From: Liolophura sinensis
Lineage: Eukaryota > Mollusca > Polyplacophora > Chitonida > Chitonidae
DNA length: 64,000 nt
Reading direction: 5' to 3'
Assembly: GCF_032854445.1 (NCBI RefSeq)
Contig: NC_088298.1
Location: 3,778,160-3,842,159, forward strand
The translations under genes and the position numbers were made by a program. Positions 24,701-34,300 of the stretch are shown here, piece by piece. Numbering within the stretch: the first letter of the stretch is position 1; each line of letters opens with the position of its first letter. The notes under the pieces are model-generated. The model was not told the DNA's origin. It did not search any database and saw only the letters and a list, made by a program, of their open reading frames with translations.

Positions 24701-27476
24701 TAAAGGAGAAGAAAACATAAAAATGATGCCAAAATCAGATGAAAAACTTATTTACAAGTATGGTCTTTAATATTTTATTGATTTTTTTCTCAAGAGAAAA
24801 GGGTATTTGAAAATATTTTTGAATGGTGGGTATTTGGGACCAGCTTTTGGTATTTATCGTTGTTGCATAATAAAGTTCTAAATAAGGATGTGATGCTTGT
24901 CTAATAAATTTATTTCAATGTAAATTTGTTGTTATAGATCGAAACATATGCATTTAACATAAATTATGATAATATTTATGAAAATATTAAAAATTTAAAT
25001 ATGATCCAAAACGAGGTTTGATACATTTGTTAGCTGAAAAAAAAACAAATTCTAGTGCAAAAATATTTATTAAACCTGTGTTTAACATTATTAAACAAAA
25101 ACTATAAATACCGATAGGTGGTCCCAAATACCCACCATACAAAAATTATTTTCAAGTATCTTTTTCTCCTTAAGGAAAAATCAGAAAAAATATTGAAGAC
25201 CACATTTAGGAAAACTTTTCGTACTCTTTCATCTGAGCTTTATGTCATTTTTATGTTTTCTCCACCTTTAAGCTTTTGGCCTAAATATTCCTACATCTAT
25301 TGTTGGTAAGTGAAAAAGTTGTTTTTTGATGCATACAGTTTTTGTTGATCTTTCTTGTCCTGATTACAAGTTGATCATGCAGTGATTACTTCATTTATTC
25401 CATCTAAGGAGTCTCAATCAGTCAATCAGTCAGTTACTTGACTGAGTGAATGAGTGCTTGGTGTTTACATGAAGTCAGGAAATCATTTATATGTTTCCTT
25501 GATTCAATCATTTCCTCAGATATGGTATTGGAAGATGTTACAGAATTGTAAGTACACCTTTTGTTTCCTTTTAGACAGTAAAGTTGTGAAGATATTGATA
25601 GAATGTTTCTGTGAAAAATCAAATATTTTATGAGACCTCCGTTTAAGAGGTGGTTAGCACGCCAGCGCGGCACAATGACCTCTGGAGCCTCACACCAATG
25701 TGAGCTCACGTCCAGCTCATGCTGGCTTCCTGTCCGTGTGTCGGAAGGTCTGCCAGCAACCTGTGGAAGGTTGTGGGTTGCCCCGGGCTTTGTTCAGTTT
25801 TCTCCCACCATAATGCTGGCTGCCAGTGAAATAGTACTGAGAACAGCGTTAAACACCAGTGAAATAAATAAATAAATAAATAAATGAATGAATCTATCAA
25901 ATATTCTAGACTAATAAGTACTAGATCAAAGTCCTGTGATATAAATTGATGATAAATCTTTCTCCCCGCTTAATGTCCCAAGTACTTGGTTTAGATGGTT
26001 TTAGAATGAGTAGATGTGTTTGGCTTCCAGTCACTACATATGACACCTGACATCCCAGGTTCAAACCTGACCTTTGACAGGGAATTTGTTGATTTTCTAG
26101 CTCTAACTGTATCTGAGGCCTTGCACGATGACCTTTCTGCTCATGCAACTGACTGCCATCTACGAGTGAAAAATCCTTGAGAATAACACAAACAACAGTC
26201 AGATAAATAAGTAAATACAAAATAATCAGGGTAGTTGATCACTTTGTTCTCCTATTTTCAGTGAAAGCACACCAGAAGGCAGACGGGTTACCAGGTTAGA
26301 CCAGATTTTGTTAAACGGCAACAACATAACAATGGTGAGTATTCAATTTTTCCGCAAATTTTTGGCTTAATCCTGAATCCGATTACAGCAGTTATCAGTT
26401 TGTCCTGATACACAAGTAGTGTTATCTCTAAAACACAGAGATTTGATTGACACTTGATATTTGGACGCTTCATTCAAAAAAACTTCACAAAAAAATGGTC
26501 CCTGTGCTTTAAGGTTTCATGAAATCTAATGCTTGTTGTATCAGTACCCCTATGTTTAGTTGTATGTACACACCGGCCCTGATGGCTCATTTTGGGGCGG
26601 TAGATCCAGGGTTGTCACTTTGGCATTGCATTTGCTTGGCATTCAACTTTAAGGGGTTAGTGCAACAACTGGTTAATCAGTACAATGGCTTGGGTGGGGC
26701 GGCTTATGGCTCACCACTCGGTAAGTTGTGTCAGGAAAGCAGCACTAGATAAAAGAGCAGTGGAAATCCGTCCTGCAACAAGGAGGCACTTTTTATGCAC
26801 TCTTAAGGACTCCGTTGTTATATGACTGAAAAATTGACTGAAGTACAATGTTAAACCCTAAGCACTCACTTTAATATGCACATCTATGAGTGCAAATTGA
26901 AATTGTCGGCCTAGATCTTAGGAGGTAAAGATGGCAGAAAAGTTAAAGGATACTGTACCGGAATGTGAATTATGGTTTTAAAGGGATACAGAATTGATGC
27001 TGATTGGCTGGCAGTGGAGATAGGGTTTTCTGGGTTAAATGTTGCAGCCTTGGTCATGCTTGAATAAATGTAACACGCCTGTAATTCAGTTCAGGCAAGG
27101 CAAAGCAAAGCTTCTGTATCTCTTTAAGGAAAGTGAAAAACTTTATGCAAAAACAAAGACAAAAAAAACTCTCCTTTTTGAGTAAATAAAGTCATCATTG
27201 AAATTAATGAGGGGAAGGGGGATCAGCTTAACTTCACCTTAGTGCTTCAGCAAAACTGTAGTTTGGTTCCTCCGAGGATTGTTTCGTGCCTTTCAGTTTG
27301 TATATCAGAACACACTGTAGACTGCATGCCAGTAATAAGAAGTGAAAAAACAAAGACTTCATTTGCCCTTTAATGCACACTCTACTCCTGATTTAATGAA
27401 ATATTTAATATATCATTTTTTCTTTATTGATTTTGTTTTGCAGTTGGTGCCAGGTGGAGAAGGTCCTGAAGTGTGA
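21751..27476 (+). CDS. LSM5: U6 snRNA-associated Sm-like protein LSm5
   Basis: Subunit of the heptameric LSm rings: LSm2-8 binds the 3' end of U6 snRNA in the nucleus, LSm1-7 acts in cytoplasmic mRNA decapping. Five exons: 21751-21790, 23527-23622, 25520-25547, 26262-26334, 27444-27476, all with GT-AG borders and matching phases, giving an 89-residue protein, close to the family length of about 91. Residues 6-13 NPSQLLPL open the N-terminal helix; the Sm1 motif lies around residues 19-51 ([21 protein letters not shown]), with the RNA-contacting D-x-F-x-N; the Sm2 motif is [19 protein letters not shown] at the C-terminus. The start is the first ATG of exon 1, matching the family start. Nothing is broken or missing. 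Very secure. Confidence 0.97.
21791..23526 (+). other. LSM5 intron 1
   Basis: 1736 bases. No repeat family clearly recognised; contains a C-rich run of CCCACC/CCCAAA near 22148-22190. Confidence 0.85.
23527..23622 (+). CDS. LSM5: LSM5 exon 2
   Basis: 96 bases after acceptor tttcag. Encodes [11 protein letters not shown] through LLGFDDFV, the core strands of the Sm1 motif. Donor is gtatcc at 23623, weaker than the others but the only one that keeps the frame with exon 3. Confidence 0.95.
23687..23706. repeat. (TG)n run
   Basis: About ten TG units followed by T9. Confidence 0.85.
24205..24378 (+). mobile_element. Diverged SINE, family A
   Basis: GCACAATGACTCAGGATTCTC, GTGAGTTCAAGTCC (B box) and an AAATA-rich tail; a second tail fragment follows at 24400-24465. 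Confidence 0.75.
24700..25271. mobile_element. MITE-like element with roughly 165-bp terminal inverted repeats
   Basis: The left end reads TTAAAGGAGAAGAAAACATA and the right end, reverse-complemented, TTAAAGGTGGAGAAAACATA; the similarity continues inward for about 165 bases, including a shared GGTGGGTATTTGGGACCA. The middle is AT-rich with no transposase frame. TTAA at both outer ends is compatible with a TTAA target-site duplication. Its superfamily is not established. Confidence 0.8.
25520..25547 (+). CDS. LSM5: LSM5 exon 3 (28-base microexon)
   Basis: Acceptor tttcctcag, donor gtaagt. Completes Asn46 and encodes MVLEDVTE plus two bases of Phe55. It is too short to be found by frame length; it was located from the LSm5 protein pattern and both phases agree. 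Confidence 0.95.
25631..25890 (+). mobile_element. Full-length SINE, family A
   Basis: Head GGTGGTTAGCACGCCAGCGC, CACAATGACCTCTGGAGCC, body AGGTCTGCCAGCAACCTGTG, tail of AAAT repeats. Confidence 0.88.
26000..26215 (+). mobile_element. Old SINE-like copy
   Basis: Retains GGTTCAAACCTGACC (B-box-like), TGAGAATAACACAAACAACA and an AAATAAGTAAATA tail. Strongly diverged. Confidence 0.5.
26262..26334 (+). CDS. LSM5: LSM5 exon 4
   Basis: 73 bases after cctattttcag. Encodes [12 protein letters not shown] through LLNGNNITM, including the Sm2 motif start with its RNA-binding NGN. Donor gtgagt at 26335. Confidence 0.96.
26335..27443 (+). other. LSM5 intron 4
   Basis: 1109 bases with a CACT-tailed SINE at 26572-26870. 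Confidence 0.85.
26572..26870 (+). mobile_element. SINE, family B
   Basis: GCATTCAACTTTAAGGGG, CAACTGGTTAATCAGTACAA, AGCAGTGGAAATCCGTCC, TGACTGAAAAATTGACTGAA and CACTCAC tail. Confidence 0.82.
27444..27476 (+). CDS. LSM5: LSM5 exon 5
   Basis: 33 bases after ttttgcag; encodes [10 protein letters not shown] and TGA. This decapeptide end is diagnostic of LSm5. Confidence 0.96.
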   Translation: MVPGGEGPEV

Positions 27477-28195
27477 TCACATTACTTTATCTACACATAC
27501 AACCATTTTTCACCATCATCATTGAAGAGCAGACCAGGGGAGAGAACTCTGAATGATGTCCATGTTTTTTGTTTGTCACACTGATGGATTTTTATTGTTT
27601 TTTTTTTGTTTTTTTTTTTGTTTATGTACAACACATCCACATCTATTATGAATTCCTTATGATATTTTAAGGAAAATTTTGTTTATAAAACTTCTTTATG
27701 GCCAAGTAACCTGAATGTGTGATCTTGAGTTAAATATGTAGTCATTCTGCTTTAGGTAAATGTATCTTAGATTTTTTCTCTTTTTGTTAAACTCATCATC
27801 CAACTTATTTAACAATGTACAAGGAGATTAAGAGATAAAGGATACAAGGGTTATATAAGTTGTTTGTTGTTTTTTAATGATGGCGAAAAGAAATCAAAAG
27901 GTTTTCAGGGACTTTATCACTGTTTCACACATTTCTCAATTTCTGCAATGGGACCCAACATCTACCGAAACAACTTGACCAATCACATTGTGTAGAGCAG
28001 CTTGCTAAGTTGTCAAATAATTTCTACCTTGTGATGACCAACAAGGCGAGTTGGTGAAAAACAACAGTAATCTCTGGAATCATTCAGCGAACTCATTTCT
28101 TCTTAATTCCTCCATTCATGAAATATTAAGTAAACATCACTTAATATGCTATAATTTTGCTACCACACAAAAATAAAATTGAGTGAGAGAGTGAG
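27477..28195 (+). other. LSM5: LSM5 3' UTR (approximate)
   Basis: An AATAAA at 28172-28177 is the likely poly(A) signal, about 700 bases past the stop. T-rich tracts occur near 27590-27620. The signal sits immediately before a minus-strand SINE that begins near 28181, so the insertion lies right at the transcript end. Confidence 0.5.
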
Positions 28196-28548
28196 TGAGT
28201 GAGTGCTTGGGGTTGAACGTTGTACTCAACAATTTTTCAGCCATATGACGAGGAAGGAATCCTCTGGGTGTATGTAATGTGCCTCCTTGCGGCAGGACAG
28301 ATTTCCACCGCTCTTTTATTTAGTGCTGCTTCACTGAGATGCCTTACCCAAGGAAATTAAATCGCCCCACCCGAACCATTATACTGATACGGGTCAACCA
28401 GTCGTTGCACTATTCCCTTCATGCTGAACGCCAAATGAGGAAGTCACATCTTCCTCTGTTAAAGTCTTAGGTGTGACTCGATCAAGGACTGATCATGGAT
28501 CTACCGCTCCTGAAGCAGACGCTCTACCAACTGTGCTAGCCGGGCCAG
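28185..28548 (-). mobile_element. Near full-length SINE, family B
   Basis: Plus strand shows the tail GAGTGAGTGAGTGCTTGGGG first and the tRNA-like head GACGCTCTACCAACTGTGCT last. Directly follows the LSM5 poly(A) signal. Confidence 0.88.
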
Positions 28549-30620
28549 TAAAAAAACAGTGCAATTTCAATTAAACTTCTGACGATGAATGTAAAGATGC
28601 GTTTTCTATAGCTCCCATGCTTTCTGAAAAGTTAAAGAATCACTTTCAGATCTGTTAATTCTTTAAAGATTGATCCTGGATGGCAGGTGGCAGATAAGTC
28701 AGTTCTGATTGGGATGCTAGATATTGCGCAAAAGCAAAGTGTTTACTAGTGAAAAAGAATTGACGTACTGTGATTCTTCAACCATCTCAAACACTTAATA
28801 TTTGTCTGCAAGAATTATTACTACCAGGTTCTTGTGGAAGAGCTTAATATCACAACAACTGCCGTAACATCAACGTATTCCAGCACGACCAAGCTTCCCC
28901 GAGGTCCCTTTTCAGTGTTTCAGTGTGATTGTACGTTAAATGTGATGACAACACAGCATATTGTGTAATTCTAGACCAGTGACGTCAAATAAATTGCAGT
29001 TGACATCACTGCATTTTTGTTGCCTTATTCTGCCAAAGCCATGGTGCTAGGGGGCGTGTAATTTGCTGTTATTTATGCATTTACATGAACAATTAGAATA
29101 AAACCCTGACTGAAGTAAACTTACAAGAAGCCTGTCGTCGTTGCTCTGGTTTTATTCGGTAAGTCGTCTCAGTAAAACAGCACTAGATAAAATTTGTTAA
29201 ATCCTTTGTTGTGTGATGATTTCAATCAACGTCACAAGTTAGTACTGCAAAAATTTGTGTGTCAAGGTTATTCCATCAAACGCCTTCACTCTGCCTTTCT
29301 TAAGTTTTACAATGAGTAAAAGTCTCTTGTAAGTAAATATGGACAGAGCGTCCAGAATCTCTGGCCCTCTGCTTCCTGATTGTATCTTATTCCGCTGGGC
29401 TAGGAGCGATATATTCATCGCGTTGAATTAGATTGCCACTTTGTATATATGAACAGGTGCAATCAAAGCGCAACTGAGATACATATTTTATTATCGACAA
29501 CTTATATTCTAGGATGGTACACGGTTTGAACACAGATTTCTCTCAGTCGCCTAGAACATACCTTTGCGCCTTTACTACGTCACTGAAAACAGTTGACTGC
29601 TTCTCTTTGTCTGATACCGTCCTATTTTCGTACTTTACATACTTTCTTAGTTCTTGGTAGTTTGTGTTAAACGTCGTTTTGGGAATTGGCTTTGCGATTA
29701 AAAACCCGGAACGTGTTTATTGTATGATTGAGGGCTGGTATACGAATGTCTGTTTCGACGCATAGATTCACACATTACAAAGGCCTTGTGCCCAATGCAT
29801 AAAATGTACAAATGTCAAGACAGATTGTGAAGAATTGACTTCCTGCTGTTAGCTGTTTGTTTTAACCAAAGAAACCTGTCACATTCAAATTGCTTTTATT
29901 GACTTTGTCTGAAGACTGTGGTGTGGGGGCTTTTGCTTATAGTGGGCACTTGTTTTTGGCAGTTAACACTAACCGGAAGTGCTATTGGTTGTGCGACATT
30001 ATGGGCAATCATTTGTAGCCAATCTCTGTTCTTAAAAGGTTTGCGGCACGGGTAGTGAACTGTATGACTCCAAATCAAAAGTTTACAACCTAACCTTGAA
30101 GGCTTACATACACAGCCTTGGTTTGGTGGATAGCGCCCTAATAATCATAATGTAATAAATTCAACGTATTCTTTGATCCACATTCGAAAATGAAAACGTC
30201 CGGCATCATCTCGCTCAACGTATGTATTCAGCAATGATGCAGCTGAAATTGTTGCACTGTGCTGTTTCCGGCGAGTCTCGTACATTTCTCTGAAAATTCC
30301 ATTTGAACTACAGGTTATCCAGTCCACGGAGGCCCACATACCATGCTCATTCAAAATAACAGCAGACAGACTTGATTACAATACAGACAATTATTCGCGA
30401 AACCTCACGACAGCAATATTTCGTCAGAGGAAGCCGTAGAAATGCGTGGTCACAATCTGAGAAACCTCTCGCGTGCATGTATGTGTCTAGCGCAAATTGT
30501 AAATGATCATCCGTGGCAACTACAGTCAGCCTATTCTTGACCAATGTTGGTACACCTAATACAAATTTGTTTCTCCGAATACGAAATAAAGAGGGCGAGA
30601 GTGGGTGTAACGGAAAGAGA
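28196..30620. other. Intergenic stretch between LSM5 and the peptide gene
   Basis: Starts with a nearly complete minus-strand SINE (to 28548) and has a decayed SINE tail near 29150-29230. No gene recognised. The minus-strand open frames at 30145-30664 overlap each other and the presumed promoter of the next gene and show no domain. Confidence 0.5.
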
Positions 30621-30621
30621 A

Positions 30622-30627
30622 TATAAA
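30622..30627 (+). promoter_or_regulatory. Candidate TATA box of the peptide gene
   Basis: TATAAA in the context agaaTATAAAGTC. A transcription start about 30 bases on would begin a leader exon ending at the donor gtaagt at 30763. Placement is inferred from spacing and from the downstream gene. Confidence 0.4.
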
Positions 30628-30652
30628 GTCTTTGAATAGTATCAAAGTAACG

Positions 30653-30762
30653 GCAACCTTCCACGATTACGGTACCATTCTTCTGTCAGTCTCTGACAAC
30701 AGAACACTTGGTCGCGGGGAGCCGTAAATCCCCATGGACACAGCTCTGCTGAAAATTGCACA
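30653..30762 (+). other. Candidate 5' leader exon of the peptide gene
   Basis: Ends at TTGCACA followed by the strong donor gtaagt. The start is estimated from the TATA box. It holds an ATG at 30734 that, if spliced to the acceptor at 31194, opens a 13-codon upstream reading frame closing ten bases before the main start. A different leader exon ending at the donor gtaagg at 31015 is possible. Confidence 0.35.
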
Positions 30763-31194
30763 GTAAGTATACATATATGTTTCGTTCAAAATAAATGTGT
30801 AATGGCAAGATTTTTTTTTATCCGGGTAGGATAGATCAATAAACTATACAAATTGGTAAGCAGTTGGTGTTTAAAGTATATAAAGATGCCTGCCTCTGAT
30901 TTTCGGCTCTCACTTTTTGTGGGACCATAGTGACGGTATGCAGTCGACGAAGCTCACCTGGACAACTGTCGTCCACCAATATGGCGAGATTCCCTGTGCG
31001 CCAAATGCAAGTGGTAAGGTTGGTTACTTAATTGCTAAAGGTCGGTGGGTGTAGCCTTCAAGGTGTAGGCACCCGGATACGCCCTTCAGCCAATCAAAAT
31101 CAAATCAAATATTCTATACACTCATCTCATGGTTGCACAAAATATCATACTGAACACTTTGGCTTTAAGTTTAATAAGGTTGTTACTTTTTCAG

Positions 31195-31335
31195 GATTTA
31201 AATTGACGAACAGGAAGAATGAAATATTTCCGAAGTTTGTTCATCACAATGGTTACCATGCTGGTTTCCATGGCAGTCGGGTTACCTCTGTCTTCGAAGC
31301 AAAAAGTCGTTTCAAACCGCCATATCAACGTACCG
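31195..31335 (+). CDS. Peptide precursor exon with signal peptide
   Basis: Acceptor tttttcag ends at 31194; 24 untranslated bases, then ATG at 31219 and 39 codons to CCG, donor gtgagt at 31336. Encodes the signal peptide and LPLSSKQKVVSNRHINVP. Confidence 0.7.
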
Positions 31336-34300
31336 GTGAGTAATTATTTTGACTTATACAATGTTTTGTTTTCCACGCTGGCTTCCTCTCCGGCCGTACA
31401 TGGGAAGGTCTGTCAGCAACCTGCTGATGGTGGTGGGTTTCCATTCGGGGCCTGTCCGGTCCCGCCCCCCCCCCCCCCCATAATACTGGCCGCCATTGTG
31501 ATACATACGATGGGGGCCGGCATTATGGTAGGAGGAATTCCGGCAGTCCCCGGAGAAATCCACGATCATCCACAGATTGCTGACAGACCTTTCCATGTGC
31601 GCCCGGAGAGATAGCCAGCATAAGCTGGACTTACAACTGGAGAGGCTCCTGGGTCATTGTGCTCCTCTAGTACGTGAACCACACGACCTTATATTTACTG
31701 ACTTATTTGATTGGTGTTTTACGCCGTACTCAAAAATACTTTACTTATACGACGGCGGCCGGTATTGGTGAGAGGAAAGCTGACAGAACCCGGGGGTTTA
31801 TAAAATTTAATGCTAAACTTATTTTAATGAACATGATTACCATGAACGAAAACTGCATATGACTTCGTCAAGTTTTACAAAGCATGTTTTGAAAGCATGT
31901 TGTGAAAACTTCAGGTCATTTTTTAAACGTACACCATGACGTTAAAATACATGTTGACAATGGCGTCGGTATTTCAGAACAAACAAAATCGACCACAAGA
32001 ATGGATTAAACATGAGTGAAAATATCACACTTGCACATATACATGCTTGCATTCGTATAGTACGTCTGAAATGCATTTCTCTTTGAAGAGCTTGGTATAT
32101 CGTCTTAAAATGTACAAAGGCCACTGTCTGTAAAGATGTAGTGGGTATATATAACGAGACCTCGCTTGCTAAACTGGACATAGTGCTGGTCTCAGCAACT
32201 AAATGTATCAGGCCTTTGACCAGTGAGATCGCGTGCTCGAATCCAGCTTTTGCTGCAACATTTGCAGCTTCAGGTCAGGAGGTTTGTCAGGAAAGGTCAG
32301 GAAAGGCCGTGTGCTCCGTTTCCCCTCACCCTTGAACCTGACAGTCATTGTAAAACATTCTTAAGTTTTCGGCGTTAAACACCATTGAAATAAATAACTG
32401 TAGTGTACGCCTACATACTTTCAGTGCACAATTTACTTTACGCGAACAGTATACAATTTACTTTACGTGAACAGTGCACAGTTTACTTTACGCGACCAGT
32501 GCACAATTTACTGTACGTAACCAATGCACAATTTACTTTACATGAAGGTAAACTCTAGCTTCATATGACAACACATAATTTAATATAAACTGTGAAGGGA
32601 GAAGCACAGTGTCCAGACACGGTGAAGTAAGATGTAATGGCCAATTACATAAAACCAACTCCTATCACAGTCAGAGGCGATCTACAAATACCAATAATCT
32701 CATCCGCTCCGCTGCTGATATCGTTCAATCAAAAAAAATTGATTGTCGGAGTGATGCTCCAATGTATTCATTTATTATAACACAATATTCTGTCGCATTC
32801 ATTTTTGATTAATTTTTCAGTCTTGAACTGTACGGTTCACGACTGTGTAGGCGTTATTGTCTACAACTGTCTATCTGCGCGTGTATTATTTTTTATTCTG
32901 TTGTTCCTGTCGTGAAACCCTTGGCTGTATATGTATCTATCGCCGTTAAGTACTACACACTCTGCAACAGATATATCATATAGTACCGTGGCCAAAGGCC
33001 TATATATAGTGGGTCTCGGAGAAAAACAGGCATATGAACTGTATAGCATGCATAGCACACCAGTGAATTGGTGAGTTCTTCCATTCGCCTGGAACATTCC
33101 TTTGCATGATTCCGTCATAATTTCTAAATTTACAAGTATTTACTTTGTTAACTCTTTTATGTAAGCATGTACATGTATGATATATACTTGGGGTTTAAAG
33201 TCGTGCTTAACAATTTTTCAGTCATATGACGACGAGGAGTCAGTAGGTGTGTGCACACTTATATACTTTGTCTTCTTGTGACAGGGCGCGTCCATGCCAC
33301 TAGCATCATTCCGAAGACACCAGACATGGCACCCCACAAAGTCACGTTATACCGACACCGGGACGACCAGTCCTGTTTCCTTGCTCAGGTCTCTAACAAA
33401 TGCCATTTTTAAAGTCTTTGGTATGACTCGACCCGGATTTGATCCCGGGTCTCCCGACTTCGAGGCGGACGCTCTTATCATTAAACCGCCGAAGCTGTCT
33501 CTTAATTCTGTTATATTGACCCGGAACGTCTATTATTTTTGACGGATAGTCTACATACCAATGTCTCTTTCAAAGCTTAGATATCAGTGACAGAGAAATG
33601 TATATACCGTTATAACACTGTCACTCAAAAGAAACTCCCTCTATATATATATATATACTTGCATGTTACAGGCCGTGTTGTGGAGCCAGATTGTCTCCCT
33701 TCCCACCCTGACTCTCCGTCGGTACCAGGCCGGACTTCCCCCAAAGAGAAGTCTGCAGACGGTGGACGCTCTTCTCAACATTCCTTTGCACGTGCTCTGT
33801 CGCGCGGGCAGAGCAGTGAGAGGTAAGCCAGGACAATTTGCTTATCGTTTTCATGTATGTGTGTTTTAAAGATGGCGACAACACCTTTTGAGTAAATCAT
33901 TGCACACCATTACATTTTGTTTAAATGTATCTAATTTTGATGAAGGCGTGGTATGGATGGGCGTGTATAAGGGACGTATTAGCTCTAGACGTGTAAGCAT
34001 TTACACCAACAGTTAGAACGATCGTTCTGGAAGTTTTGAGACGGTAATACATGCTTCATTTCGGTCGGAGCCGTGAGACTAATGGCTATGTCAAAATCCA
34101 CAACAGAACACACACAGGTCCTTCATTTATGCAATTTAATTTATAAATTACAATAATGAATTTTATTTATTTATTTAATAATGTATAGCCATAATTTTGT
34201 TCAAAATGGACGACACAGACCACAACTTGACCTGTTGTAATCTCTCTTGATGAAGCTACGTATGTACCTAGTCCTAGCCTACTAAGTTTCAGTTGAAAGC

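Larger units (their letters stand above)
23623..25519 (+). other. LSM5 intron 2
   Basis: 1897 bases; carries a TG run (23687-23706), SINE fragments (24205-24465) and the inverted-repeat transposon at 24700-25271. Confidence 0.85.
25548..26261 (+). other. LSM5 intron 3
   Basis: 714 bases, mostly occupied by a full-length SINE (25631-25885) and a diverged second one (26000-26215). Confidence 0.85.
31336..33671 (+). other. Peptide gene intron 1
   Basis: 2336 bases: two SINEs in inverted orientation (31376-31690), a third minus-strand SINE (31695-31805), a fourth (32190-32397), a 25-bp tandem repeat (32422-32546) and a tRNA-headed SINE (33180-33505). Confidence 0.7.

Noticed and set aside
30145-30664. 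Two minus-strand open frames (69 and 105 codons)
   Set aside because: No domain, signal or splice support; they overlap the inferred promoter of the peptide gene on the other strand.
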